Shown here piece after piece: positions 10,770 to 22,878 of a stretch of DNA of 64,000 nucleotides. The notes under the pieces are model-generated. The model did not search any database. It worked only from the letters and a program-made list of their open reading frames with translations, and was not told the origin of the DNA. The position numbers and the translations under genes were made by a program. The DNA is taken from assembly GCA_030549495.1 (NCBI GenBank), contig JAUIRK010000756.1:26014-90013 (forward strand), given 5' to 3'. Positions within the stretch are counted from its first letter, which is position 1. The number at the start of each line of letters is the position of its first letter. Source of the stretch: Nectonema munidae (taxonomy: Eukaryota > Nematomorpha > Nectonematoida > Nectonematidae).

Positions 10770-13050
10770 TACATATTCTTATTTCCAAAGAAGGATTTAT
10801 ATCTTTAAACTGGCCGGTATATAGATGTTTTTATTTTCGTACAGCTTGCTTATATAGTTTGTATATTTTCAATTTTGGGAGATCATAGAGGCATTTGCAA
10901 TTGTATTTTTTAAATGAAAACTTATTACATTTGAAATATCACAACCGAAAGAGTAAAAATAGGAAATATTAAAGAAAAAAATTCATGGATATATTGCCAA
11001 TTTGTCACTGGAGTTAAAAAGCAGGATAAAACTAAGACAAAGATTTGAAAAGAATGAAAAGCGACTCGCAAAAAAGAAGAATGAGAAACATATCAACTAA
11101 AGAAGAGCATTTTTCATTGATTGTCTTATTCGCAACGTAATTTTTTTATGACAGTTAGAGTATATTTGTCTACATACGTAAACAGATGGTTATATGAACA
11201 ATGAAAAGTGATTTGCAAACATAGGAGTAAGAAATGATGAATGCGAATTATGCCAACTAAAAAAAGCACATTTCATTCATAGTCTCAGATGAGCACGTAA
11301 AACAAAACTCGATCCGCACCCCCAGACCCACAAAATAAATTATGTAGATACCAGTGGATCTCGCAAGTAATTTTACCCACAAAAATTCAAAAGTTTATTT
11401 TTCCGCAAACTGACTATTGAGCTCACAACAATCGATCGGACTGACGTGAGCAAACAAACCATTAATTTTATTACAATTTAGCAGGGTAACGCGATTTGAA
11501 AGGTTAAACATCTGAATAGCACTTAAAGAGCTTACAAAACTTCGACACCAATTACAAGTTAGAATTATATTCGTTCATATTCTAATTTATTACTCTGTCT
11601 CGTATTTTCTTTTTAAAAACGACTAAAACTATTGATTTCACAACCCGGATTTTCAGAGTGATTTATAATTTTTAACAAAAAATATTTTTGAATTGATATT
11701 ATCGATTTGTTTAATGACTTTATTTTTTGCATATAATATTACTTAATACTATCTAAAGTACTATACGTTTAAAATTCTCTTACTTTTAACTATTATATAA
11801 ACTCTCATACTTCATATATTATTTAAAAAATGTAGCAATTAGTTAAACAATTACACTGCAAAGGTATATTATAAAGAAATTCAAATCAACAGTGTATTAT
11901 ACTACTTAAAATTAGGTATCAATGAGTTATTGAAGTAGAAAAATGTTTTATGTATCTTTATTAACTTAATTTAAATATATATATATACTCACACACAGTA
12001 ACCAACACCACACTCGACATCATCCCTCTTCTTTTATTGAAGAAGGCCATGAACTTCATTCAAAAAGAATGAACAGCAAAAATAGTGTTATGTGCATGTT
12101 GTGTAATATCCTTCTTCCCATAGATGCGCCTATTTGCCTCAAATTGGGAATAACAAAGTGTAACTAACGACTATAATAGTAAATGATGCTTACAATGTTT
12201 GCTCAATCATCTTTAAATCGTTTTAATACTTCAATTTGACTCCTGAGAAATAAAAAAATTCAAGTGTTCTCAAATATTAACCGCAACTCCAACTTGTTAT
12301 GTCCAGGCCAGCCCGCTACGTACAATTTTTTATGTGGGTACACGCATACATACGGGGGCTTGCTCACACCGGGCAGTAATCTAGCAGTCTATATATACAC
12401 AGTAAACAGTAAAAATACGATAAAAAAAATTATCAGTAAAAAAAGAACCTAAAATTGATTAGATTAGCGATAGAAACTTACTAAAGAAAAACTTTTCTCT
12501 ATGAACGAATAAAAAGTAAATAGAAAAAATAGAAAAATTATTAAAAAAAAAAATAAAAATCTATCCAGAGTTATTCATTGACTATTGCTTCCACACAATG
12601 CAGCATACTTGACACATAAAAATGTGAAGATAAGTGATAATAGGGTTTGAATAAGTCGGCATATGACTTTTCAAAGAGGTTTAATGGTGAAGTACAAATA
12701 AATATAATTAATTGGATGGACGACAGTTGTATTTGTTTAGATAAAGTGTGGAAACGCTAAAATTATAAAAGCCCTAAAATCAATTTATTTAAATGGACTA
12801 CCTATAGTGTAAATGTATATTTTTTTGGAAAGTGAGGAATGTTGGGTGTTTTATAATAAAATATTTTTTCCTAATTCAGCTATGTTTTCAAATATAAATT
12901 AAAAATCAGTTAAAAACATTGCTGAATGGTTTTCAACCTTACTTTAGGATCTATCAAGACGAGCTTACTCAAAAGAATTTGAGGTTTAAACAAGATTACA
13001 AAGATTATGAATGTTTCAACTATTGAATAAAAAAGTAGTACAATTATACA
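10770..13050. other. LIG4 intron 5, remainder
   Basis: AT-rich intron. A short (TA)n/(CA)n tract occurs near 11976-11998. A GC-richer patch at 12300-12385 has no recognised coding or repeat structure. No exon of another gene was seen. Confidence 0.4.
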
Positions 13051-13060
13051 TTTTACCAAC

Positions 13061-13236
13061 CTTTTTTAAGTCGAAGCAAACTGAAAACATTTCTGAAGCT
13101 TTACTATGAAAAGTATTCAAAATAGAAGTATGACTCAGGCCAATGTGAATTTCTTTCAAAATGATACGAATCAGCCAAATATGTTCTTTTGCTGAAAGAT
13201 GAGATAAAAGCGAGATTAAGCTCTTTTCGACTTCCA
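13061..13236 (-). CDS. LIG4: LIG4 exon 5: end of DNA-binding domain
   Basis: The acceptor is GTTATTTTTAG before 13236; the exon is 176 nt, 2 + 58 codons. The single C left by exon 4 plus TG makes Leu, and the exon reads EVEKSLISLLSHLSAKEHIW, then LIRIILKEIHIGLSHTSI and NTFHSKASEMFSVCFDLKK. Human LIG4 reads [39 protein letters not shown] and SVFHNDAAELHNVTTDLEK. The donor is AAG|GTTGGT, weaker than the alternative GTAAAA four bases on. It is preferred because it keeps frame and joins DLKK to VCSEL like the human DLEK-VCRQL. Confidence 0.88.
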
Positions 13237-13504
13237 CTAAAAATAACGAATTATATATAAGAGAACAAAAGACTGGAGGAAAGAAAAATGAGGCAGATAA
13301 AAAATTTAGCACCGATACTTAAAAATTAATGACATAGAAACTTTCAACTTAAATGATCAGTAAGAACATTTCGGTAATTTAAATTTAAGGATACTATAAA
13401 AATAATGTCATTTATTCTCCTAACTAAAACACTACTATCTTAAATTTTATCTATGATAAAAGTTGAAATTAAAAGAGTTTGTTTGAAATAACGATGATTT
13501 ATAG

Positions 13505-15200
13505 CAATGGTTCCCAACCTTTTTCTTCCCAACGGCCCTTTCACTCAAAAATTTTTTTCACCGCTCACCCATGTTTATCAATTTAAAAAGTGAAAGAATA
13601 AAATACTTTTAAGAAAATAAAAAAAATAAAATTAAATAATTTTCATAAAAAATTAAATTCAAAAAGATATTAACCATAAAAAATCCTTGAAAATTCAATG
13701 GCTTCTTTGCTGATGATAAATGGTTGATGATTTTTTATTATTTCATTCAAATTAGGAATTATTTTTGTAAGTTTATATCTTAAGTCCCCTGTCTCATCTA
13801 TTTTGAATTTATTTTTTTGTTTGTTTTTCAGATATAGCGCAGCACTGAAACCCGTTTCCACCACGTATGTCGAAGGAAATACGAAAAATGAGATTTTAAT
13901 TTCTTATCAAAGGTTTGGATATAAAAATTCCTTTCTGCCCAAAATTTTTCATATCCTGATAAAGTGAATGAAGCTTTTGATTTAATGTCATTTTCTAAGT
14001 CAATCATTTCTTCTAGAATATTATAATTCATTTCTTGGAGAGCAAACTTGAAAGAATCAAAACACCACTCAGGAACTTGAACATCAATCAAGTCTTTGAA
14101 GCGTTGCTCCATATCGGATTCTAATGAATTTATGCGATTAAAATACACTTTTATAACATCATCATCAATTTTTATGCCTTCTTTAAATGTAGAATTAAGA
14201 TTGGGAAACTGATGAAAGTCATGTGGACGTAAACTTGAAGCGAATATCTCTAATTTGATGATGAAACCACCAATAATTCCCTTAGGTTTGAAGATCTTCC
14301 TTGAAGATTGAGATTAACATCATTGAATTTTCCAAATATATCAGCCAGATAAGCAATATAGTTTTTAATTGAACATATATTTCATTATACTCATCTTTGA
14401 AAAAATCTAAAATGCTCTTATAACGTTCAAAATATCTTTGGAGATTTTCCTTTCGAGAACCATCTCACTTCTGTGTGCATCAAAAGAGAGCTAAACTCTT
14501 CTTCATTTTCCCAACAAACATTTTGAAAAAGCCTATCTTTAGGTGAGATTGTCTTTATTTTATTAATTGTTTTTATAACAATTAGTAAAGATTTGAAAGG
14601 TTTGGTGAGCTCCTTTTACAGTCGAGATGTTGACACAATGAACCGTTAATATTTCTGTGCAAGTTCTTTTCAAATGGGCTAAAAAAATCTTTGTAGCGGC
14701 ACTGTGCTGTATGTTCTACACGCCAAAATAGTCTTCAATGAAATGCTTTTTTGAAGAAAAAAGTTTTCTACAACCTTAAAAATTGTTGAACTCTTTGTAT
14801 CACTAACCAGAGAGTTAGCAAATAAAAATTCCTCAGTAAATTCTGAATTGTCATCAATGTATTTAACATAAGCAAGCAAAAACGATTGATTGTTGATCAC
14901 TGTAGATTCATCTATTTGTAAAACAAATTGTTTGAATCTTAACTGATTACATAACGTAGTTTCTACGTTTTTTGACATTCCATTAATTCTTGCCAATACT
15001 GTATTGTTACTCAACGAAACAAATGAAAGTAAATTATTATCACCTGAACCAATCATTGTGCCAATAAATTCTTTGATACAAGGTAGTACCAAATTTTCTC
15101 CAATATTATGTGCTTTACCTGAGTTCGCAATTAGTAGAGAAATTTTGTATGATGTTAAAAGACCCCTTTTAAGATTCTTTGAACTTTTAGAAATATTAAT
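13505..15200 (-). mobile_element. ZBED5-type hAT transposase fossil in LIG4 intron 4
   Basis: At 13505 CAATGGTTCCCAACCTTTTT matches a hAT (Charlie-like) terminal repeat. Minus-strand fragments give the protein in order. From 15170: SYKISLLIANSGKAHNIGE, LVLPCIKEFIGTMIG, SLSNNTVLARINGMSKNVE, FVLQIDESTVINNQSFLLAY, then DNSEFTEEFLFANSL. Later (14148-13670) come LIDVQVPEWCFDSF and a C-terminal region with DETGDLRYKLTKIIPNLNEI. These match ZBED5/SCAND3-like hAT proteins, with IDES as the first catalytic aspartate. The BED finger and the far end are missing, and several frame breaks occur. It lies on the same strand as LIG4. Confidence 0.75.
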
Positions 15201-15544
15201 ACTTAAACATTACTAACTAAATATCTTCATTTGAATCTTCAACCTAAACATGGCTCTGCCTTAAGAACTTAAATTCTCCCTTAGGATAAGAAGAGTGCTA
15301 CCAGATTTTGTTGAAATATGCTACTTTTTAAAATTCTGTGATACAAAATTTTTAATTTCACATATTTAATTTACAGATTTATCTTAAAGTTAATAAAATT
15401 TTAAACCCAAAAGTATTTGATGAATAAATTTCTTAGTCTCATGAATGAGTGCATTTATCATCATTTCATTATTCATTTTGCTTTAGAAGGTGGGTTGGCC
15501 TCTTTGGAGTGTGCACCTTCCTTATGGATACAAACTTCAAACTT

Positions 15545-15850
15545 TCCATCCCTTTCTTCCATCTATCTCTATCCTTCATATCCTTTATGTCGATTTCGTA
15601 CATACTGATATCCTTTTCAATTGCATTCTTCCATTTCAGACAAAGTCAACCGCGCTTCTTCCTTCCATCAATCTCCATCTTTATTACCTTCTTTATCCAA
15701 TCTTCCTCATCCCGTCTCTCTACATGCTCTGCCCATCTCAATCTTTATTCGTTTGTATCCATAAGGTTTTGTTGGAGCAATGGTTTTATGACCGGATGCC
15801 CTTCCTGACGCCAACCCTCCTTCTTTCGCACCCTGGACTTGGGATCAGGC
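15545..15850 (-). mobile_element. Non-LTR retrotransposon C-terminal fragment plus conserved retroposon core
   Basis: The minus frame from 15744 reads LRWAEHVERRDEEDWIKK, then MEIDGRKKRG, later KDRDRWKKG. This is the conserved tail after the reverse transcriptase domain in many arthropod and mollusc LINEs (LRWxGHVxR...GKRxRGRP...DRxxW). Directly upstream on the same strand, 15775-15835 carries GGCGTCAGGAAGGGCATCCG, a short segment I remember as recurring in animal retroposons, without being able to name it. The plus-strand open frames over 15417-15876 are antisense shadows. It sits in LIG4 intron 4, between exon 4 and the hAT. Confidence 0.6.
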
Positions 15851-15979
15851 GATGGCGGATGAGTGCATTTAGTTGAAGTGAGACTTCGCTTAGCATCTAG
15901 TTTTATAAATAAAAGACGCTTTTTCAACATTTTCTATGTTTCTGCCAACTCTGGATAGGAAGTGTATAAGTGAAGTTAC

Positions 15980-16124
15980 GCTTATTTTTCATGGCGTTGT
16001 TAATGGCGATAGCAGTCAAATGGGAATTAACATCTGCAACGCTAAACACACTCTTTAGCGTGCAACGATCGCGAAGGAGTTCAAATGCGATATCTGCATA
16101 GTCACCAAAGCCATCCACTTCCTT
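15980..16124 (-). CDS. LIG4: LIG4 exon 4
   Basis: The acceptor CTTTTTGTTTCTTTCAG before 16124 is textbook. The donor is AAGC|GTAACT after 15980. The exon is 145 nt, 48 codons + 1. It begins KEVDGFGDYADIAFELLRDR, continues CTLKSVFSVADVNSHL and ends IAINNAMKNK. Human LIG4 reads [31 protein letters not shown] and SIASNNSAKRK. This is part of the N-terminal DNA-binding domain that wraps the nicked duplex. The frame phase (0 in, 1 out) fits both neighbouring exons. Confidence 0.92.
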
Positions 16125-16129
16125 CTGAA

Positions 16130-17985
16130 AGAAACAAAAAGGGTTGAGAGACACTTTTATGATAAAAAATTATCTATAAATTATCATATCATCTATAGAT
16201 CATGACATTATAAAGGCCTTGTTCAAAATTAATAGAATTTGAGTCCCAAACGTTAAATAATAATAAATTATATATAGAGTAATTGACAATATTTTAAAAC
16301 TTTTTCTCAATAAAGGATAAATGAAAGTCGGTAGCCATATAAAAACTAAGGAAACAGTAAAATAAATAGAATATTTATTTCAAGTTCTCGACTTTATAGA
16401 TATAAAAAATAAGTTTTGGTATTTCGATCGTTGCCGTCTTTTTTCAAGATTCTTTCTTAAATTGAGACAAGAAGAGTGGTTTAATAAAATTCTTTAACTG
16501 AAAGACAAATTTTCTAAGTAACCAAAAATTTCAATTTAAGTATATTAAGGATGGGCCTATAAATATTAAGAATACAAAAGTATTGGTATGAATAATTGAT
16601 TTGCGAACAAATTGCTTGAGAGTAGTCATTCAAAAGAGAGTTGTCCCAATTTATAACGATACATTTCCCATTCAAATACATTTATTCTCTTACACGCTCG
16701 TATAATCATTTTTATGAATAATTGAACTCTGGGAATTTCTAGTTGACATCATCAAAGTTCCGAATTCGACCCAAATAAATGATATCACGTTTGATTTCAA
16801 ATACAAGACAAATAATAAAAATTTTCATAACTTCGTATCTTGAGATTTAGAGCATTCAAATTATTTAATTTGTAAAAAAATGGAAAGTTTTAGAAAGTAA
16901 TTTGATCTTATTATAGCATGAAAAATCAATTATATTGTTTGAATTGAAGAACAAAGTTCTAAGAGATAGAATAGAAGTTAGACAAAATACGAGAATGGAT
17001 CAACGTGACAATTTTAACATGAGGCTTTGAAGAATGAACAGTCTTTCCCGTTGACAATACGGTTAGGCAGATATCCATTTAGGAAAGATTACGAAGAAAA
17101 TACTTATTTTATCATTCATTTTAAGGAGCAAAGAATATCCTAGAGAACAGTAGCAATATTTAAGGTAAGAAGTTTAATTCACGATATTGCCATGTTTTGA
17201 GCAATTTGTGCATTTAATACAGTAAGATTTCAGTCAGTAAACATTAAAAGAACAGAACTCAACAGATGTTGCTTTGTTCTATAAAGTTTAGCAGAATTTG
17301 AGTTAAGTGTTTAGTCAAATGTTATGTTTTTTAACTTGAAAATTTTGAAAATACATGCCAAAATATTATTTTGAAAATATTGTCTAATACTGTATTAAAA
17401 TTCATTACAGTAGGAATGAATCTAATTGAGAGGTCTGGTTTCATTTGAGTAAGATAAGATAACTGATTGTTTTTAGCGGTGACAGTATCTTTTTCCATCA
17501 AAAGTTTTTGATTTTTTTAATATTGAGTTTATTTCTAAAAAGGTTTATTTGATTTCTTTATGTAGACGCGTATTTTAACAGATTTTCAAAAGATTTAAAG
17601 AGTGTATTGTTTTAAAGATTTCGAGCAACCAAATGTTTTAAATCTTTATTCAGAAACTCCTTCTTGCTATTTAAGAGCATTGTTGTATGAATAAAGGGTA
17701 TAATGTTAATATTTAATCGATTATGTCTTCAAGGGGTAGATAACGAAATAAAATGATATTGTAACAGAATAAAACATTTCCAGGAATCAAATACTTTTTC
17801 CGAGAGATTTTTTTTTGAATATTTAGAAATAATAATTATAATATAATAGAAAAAACGAAAATGAAAAGCGAATTTAAAGTTTATAACTTTAAACAAAGAT
17901 GTTTCAAAAAATTATAACACTAAAGTAGCGAATAAATTATTTTAGAAAAATTGCAAATATTAAAAAGTATATTATATAAGGACAA
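16130..17985. other. LIG4 intron 3
   Basis: AT-rich intron of 1866 bp between exons 3 and 4. No transposon, repeat or extra exon was recognised. Confidence 0.45.
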
Positions 17986-17990
17986 TATAC

Positions 17991-18089
17991 TTGAGATGCT
18001 AGAAGAGTTCTGAAGTTAATAAGTTTTTGAATGCCTGCATGTTTTTTGTCCAAACCAAGAACTTTCATATAAAAGTTTGTGAGTGTTAT
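17991..18089 (-). CDS. LIG4: LIG4 exon 3
   Basis: The acceptor is CTTTTTTCTTTAG before 18089 and the donor is CAA|GTATAT after 17991. The exon is 99 nt, exactly 33 codons, phase 0 at both ends. It reads ITLTNFYMKVLGLDKKHAG, then IQKLINFRTLLASQ. The equivalent human segment is [20 protein letters not shown] followed by ALKLLNYRTPTG. It was too short to show as a long open frame and was found by searching for the missing piece between exons 2 and 4. Confidence 0.88.
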
Positions 18090-18094
18090 CTAAA

Positions 18095-19700
18095 GAAAAA
18101 AGAATAAATTATATCACTACACGCACGCCTATATTGTATCGGCCTCTTGAAAAAATATGGATAAATCAGTTTGTATATTTTGTCAAGTAACAAACCTGAA
18201 TTATGAAAATATTCACAGACTAGAATGTTACAAAGGATAACATTATTCACTAAAACTTGATTAACCTGTAAACGACCAGAATAATCAGATGATAAACGCA
18301 GACGATTTTATTTTTGTAAAGTCGACATATGTCGACTGTGGTCGATAACCGGTTAAATGATTTTCACCAAAAATTCACTTATTAAATCCATGTTTTCGCA
18401 CATTTTGTACTTACAGCCCTTTAGACAGCATTTTAAGCGACCGTCCTTATAAAATGTAACTTAATAAAATAATATTATTTTCAGAATAAAGAAAATGCAT
18501 AGAAAACTTGAAAAAGTAATATAATGGCAAAATTTAGTATTCATTCCCAACATTTATCATCATACCCTCTATGTGACGCGTATCAGTTTGGTACTTATCC
18601 ATATTCTAGATGCCTTCATTCATTCATTAAATAAAATTTTATTTACAGCAATAAATTCATTTTCTGCAATACAATCTGTGGGAAGTAATAAAAATATCTT
18701 AATCACTTCAGAATAGGGGATAGAGAATTTTAACCCCTTTTCGATTTCCTAAATTATTTTACTTATGATATTAAGTATTATTATCCAAGATATCACTATC
18801 AAATAAATATTATCTAAACGATTTCTTTGTTCCAATGAAGAAAAAAATTCGCAGGAAATATAAGATGTGTCTCATTATGAACAGAATTCAATACACTTTT
18901 TCTTTTTAACTATCTAGTACAAATCAAAAATTAGCCAAAAAAAATATAATTCAGGGTCATTAGGGCAACTGTAAAGTTAATGGCTTAAATAAACTAAAAA
19001 AGTCAGAGTAACATACAATAAAATTATTAAAAAAGGATACCAGAAAATCTCGGAAAGCTCTGGTTTCTCATTCACTTATCGTTCATCGTTGCTACAGTTC
19101 CCTACAGATCATTTTACAACGATGTGAATGTGATCCCTACAACAGGAATGACATCACCTATATTAATTTTGAGAAGACTAAACAAATGATATCGAAAATA
19201 ATTGAGACTTTGAAGCAGCCAGAAGAATGAAATTTCTGCTATTGCAACTACTTCTTGTAGTGACATTTCACCAGCTCTCTACTTAAAACAACAACACGCC
19301 CAGAAACGTTTGCATCAGTGGAGACAGGTTTTTCAATGTTATAAAAGTTATTAGCAAAAGATAGAACATTTTTGGCACAAAATATTGAAAAGCATATGAT
19401 TCTGTACTACAACCGAAATTCCAAAAAAAGGAATTACCAATAAAGTCTCGCCATGACTAAAAAAGTTTTCGTTGCTATTAAATACTAAAATTTAGTAATT
19501 TAATATCATTAAGAGTTATATTTTCACGATTTTTAGTCGTTCAAGTGATTAAGTTGTCAAGACTTTACATTCTTATATTTTTATAAATTTAATTCCATCT
19601 CTTTACTTAGTTGCCTATTTGATAGAATATTATTATTAAATAAATGTTTTTCATATAGATTGAACAACGTAAGCATAATATATGATCAAACAAGAGTAAT
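18095..19700. other. LIG4 intron 2
   Basis: AT-rich intron of 1616 bp. Around 19070-19320 the composition is less AT-rich with short broken open frames on both strands, but no family was recognised. Confidence 0.4.
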
Positions 19701-19705
19701 TTTAC

Positions 19706-19783
19706 TTCTTTAATGCCATAAGCGATCCTCTCTCTTTCGAAGTGTGGTAGCAAGAGTCTCATCACAGGATAGATTGAATTATC
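19706..19783 (-). CDS. LIG4: LIG4 exon 2
   Basis: The acceptor is ATATATATTTAG before 19783 and the donor is GAA|GTAAAA after 19706. The exon is 78 nt, 26 codons, phase 0 at both ends. It reads DNSIYPVMRLLLPHFE, then RERIAYGIKE. Human LIG4 has DSFYPAMRLILPQLE and RERMAYGIKE, an almost exact match to one of the most conserved blocks of the N-terminal domain. It joins exon 1 (SSADFV) and exon 3 (ITLTNFYM) in frame. Confidence 0.93.
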
Positions 19784-19789
19784 CTAAAT

Positions 19790-21690
19790 ATATATATCCT
19801 AATTTTTGACGTAAAAATGCTCTTTAAACAAAGCATAAAATATGGCTAGTTTTGCATCTAGCGGAAGAGTACTCTTCAAAAACTAGAACAAGAAGTTACA
19901 CTTCCATCACTAGATCATCTTCCGATATTTATTCATGGAAAAAAGTTATTTGTATTTGGAAAAGTGCTTATAAAAAAGCATGCATGTGCGTGCACTCTTT
20001 TGATATAAGATTAGTAATAAGAAATATAAATAATTAAGAATAAGGTTAGCTATAAATTCGATTTTCAGAGAAAAGCACAAGTTTATCAAAAGCTATAAAT
20101 CTCAAAATCATTTGTCTTCACGATTCTGTGAAGTATCTATTGTTCTAGCCCAAAATGACACGTGATTAGAGACGAAATATAAGAGGAGAAGAACTCAATT
20201 CTAATAAATAGGTGTAAAACAATAGAGGACCTCAAGAATTACCATTGTACTTTCCTCTATCATATATGAGAGATTTTTTCTCTTGTTGCGCTAGAACAAT
20301 TTTTCCCAACTTTTTTGAATTAACGCCCCCTAATTGAAAATAAATTACGAATTTATAAACTAAGCTTTCGTACAAAATAATTTGAATGAATTCTTTTAAA
20401 TATTTTCAAAATTATTAAAAAAATACCTTAACACAAAATCTTTTTAATGAGATGGCTGGATTTGATATTATTATATTATCATATTAGGTTCTATATTGCT
20501 CAGAATCAGTCTCAGAGACAAAACCGATCAAAGACAGGAAGATCTTTAGCTGAATCCTGTAGGAGTCGCCGGGTTGCTATCTATCTTAATATGATTATTT
20601 GAAGAGGGGCTTTGATTCGAAATTATTTTTCAAGTTAATTAACTCTTCCTATGTTCCATAATTTGTTTCACTTGTATAAGCATCAAAAAAAGAATTTATT
20701 AGCAAGTCAGGTATTTCCATATAAAATAAGTTTCTGATATTTAAATTTCATATCCTTCAGCGAAGAATTCAAATACTCGAAATAAACCAAGAGAACATCT
20801 AATATGGAATAGTCAGGCACTTAAAACTTCAGATTTGGTAATTGAGATAGCTCCCAACGACCAATATTTGGCCTGAAAAATAGATAATTACAATTATCAA
20901 TTTTTTATATTTTTTACGCACAGATATATTTTTTCTTTTATTATGCAACACAAATGATGTTCTTATTTGTCATTTTAATAGCCGCAGTAATAAAAAAAAT
21001 TATTTTAAAATCACATCAAGCAGAGAAATGACAGCACTTATTGCGTTTAAATGAAAATATAATTTTCACAAACACTAAATTTTACTTTGTTCACTGTTTT
21101 TAAAAATAACAATACTGCTTCTTTCAATTCCTAAACATCAATTATTCTACGTAAAAACATCGAAAAAGACAACGTCCTGGTGATAACTCTCCCCCCCCCC
21201 CTCATCATAAAACATCTAGAATTTGCGTGACCCCTCCCCCCTTCTTGGGGACGTCATATATGTATGAGCCCTAATATAAATTTTATTTTAAAATTTAAAT
21301 TATGTAGCTATTTTAATTCAAATGGCTAAATCTCTACTTTGCGTACGACATTCCTAACTGATTGATTACACAAGAGTAGGCAATTGAATAACTACATCAA
21401 GTTAACATCACCAATTCTACAAGAAATTGCTTACATAAAGAAGGTAATGTAATGAATGTAGTATAAGTATAGTGTAATGTAGGTGTATGAGTGTTTGTGT
21501 CGTCCAACATTTTGTACTCCTATGTAAATAATAATAATTAGTCATTGGAAAAGAAGAATGATGCAAGCAATTCCTATGTGAATGCACCTCTTTTTTATTT
21601 CACGTTTTCGAACAAAATCATTTTGCTATTTTTCATTATTTGAAAGCGAAAAATACCTGATGAAAACACAAGAATTGAAAAATTAAACTC
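19790..21690. other. LIG4 intron 1, lower part
   Basis: Mostly AT-rich sequence without genes. At 21188-21262 C-rich runs followed by GGGGACGTCATATATGTATG resemble one arm of a short transposon end of a type common in invertebrates. No partner end was found. Confidence 0.4.
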
Positions 21691-21699
21691 ATAGCAATG

Positions 21700-22250
21700 T
21701 AAGTTCCGATTTTTGGCTAATGCTAAATCAGGAATATGGAAAAACTTTGCGACAGAAGAAAGAGATTTAGAATGTGTAGCTTGCAAAAAATGCTATCAAG
21801 TTTTTACATGTAAAGGTACAAAAGCAAGTACGACAAGTTAGGCGAAGCATTAATGTAAAATTATTTCTGGGCAAAAATTTTGTTGAACGAATGCCCAAGT
21901 CCTATTTTATCAAGTATTAAAAATGAAATTGCTCGGATCTTGTGTTGAATTTGTGTAGGAGGATATAAGACCTCTTAAAATATTTGCTGGTGACGGTTTT
22001 AGATACAAGACCTCTTAAACGAATTGCTGGTGAAGGTTTTAAAGCGAGAACTCAAGAAGTATATTAGAATACACGAATATATTGTGATGATGGTAAGCTA
22101 TTCAAAAGAATTTCCGAGGTTGCCAAAAATTGCTCGCAATATTTTCTGCATAATGGCAAGTAGTTCGCCAAGGGAAAGGAAGTTGAGTATGGCACATCAA
22201 GGAGAACCAGCATGGAACCGTGAAAATTTGATAATATTTTATTTCTAAGT
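21700..22250 (+). mobile_element. BED-finger hAT fossil with internal deletion
   Basis: From about 21725 the plus frame reads SGIWKNFATEERDLECVACK, with KCYQVF, TKASTTS and a KH...C end, the layout of a BED zinc finger. At 22090-22200 the plus frame reads EFPRLPKIARNIFCIMASSS followed by RERKLSMAH, the hAT C-terminal dimerisation block (YPxLxxxAxxxLxIxATSVPSERxFS). Everything between, including the catalytic core, is missing, so this is a deleted relic of about 0.55 kb. It lies in LIG4 intron 1 in the opposite orientation. Confidence 0.65.
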
Positions 22251-22301
22251 AACAAATTTAAAAAATAAAGTCGTTTTGTTTTTCATTTTTGAATACAGTA
22301 C

Positions 22302-22455
22302 AGCGCAGCGCTAATTGCAATTTTGCCGGGCAGTGCTTTAAATTCCATTTTGATGGTCATTGCAAGCAAAGGTATTGGCAGCAGTGCAACTGAAGTTTGA
22401 TCCTTGCAGCGTCATGCCGTTGCAGGACCAAAAATCAGCGCTGTGCAGACCTCTT
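22302..22455. mobile_element. Short inverted-repeat element, possibly hAT-derived
   Basis: TACAGCGCAGCGCTAATTG near 22301 and AAATCAGCGCTGTGCAGA near 22434-22452 are imperfect inverted repeats of about 16 bp sharing CAGCGCT. The 120 bp between is GC-richer than the surroundings. Size and ends suit a hAT-type short non-autonomous element, but no 8-bp target duplication is evident. Confidence 0.4.
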
Positions 22456-22878
22456 GTGTGTAGACTAAACAAAATGCCTCTTTTAAAATTAAAAAAAAAG
22501 TTTCAATCAATAATTTCAAGAAAGGAAGCCCTGTCCAGTAGTGTGTTGTTATTATGAGATATCTCAAAATTTTCAATTATTTTTTCGATCTTTTAGTGTT
22601 TTCTTGGGATTCATTATAAATAGAATATGATAAATCATATTTAGCGTTCCTTTATTTAGTAATGTTTTTGAAAAATGTTAACACTTAATAAATTAGCATT
22701 TCATTGTAAATTTGTTAAAATAAAGGTTTTCGAAAAAAGACCTCTCACTAAAAAAGCCGGATTATTCCTATAGGTTCGAATTTAATCAGCGCCCCAGCCA
22801 TATTTCTAGGAAATGACGAAAACTGAAATATACATTTTGTATCATGCAAAAGATGAAAAAATAAGTTGCCACAATTAC

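Noticed and set aside
13061-13066. Alternative LIG4 exon 5 donor GTAAAA four bases downstream
   Set aside because: It would put exon 6 out of frame; the weaker GTTGGT donor keeps the frame and the conserved DLKK-VC junction.
15417-15876. Three overlapping plus-strand frames of 63-128 codons
   Set aside because: They are antisense to the LINE C-terminal fragment and the conserved retroposon core, whose minus-strand reading gives recognised motifs.
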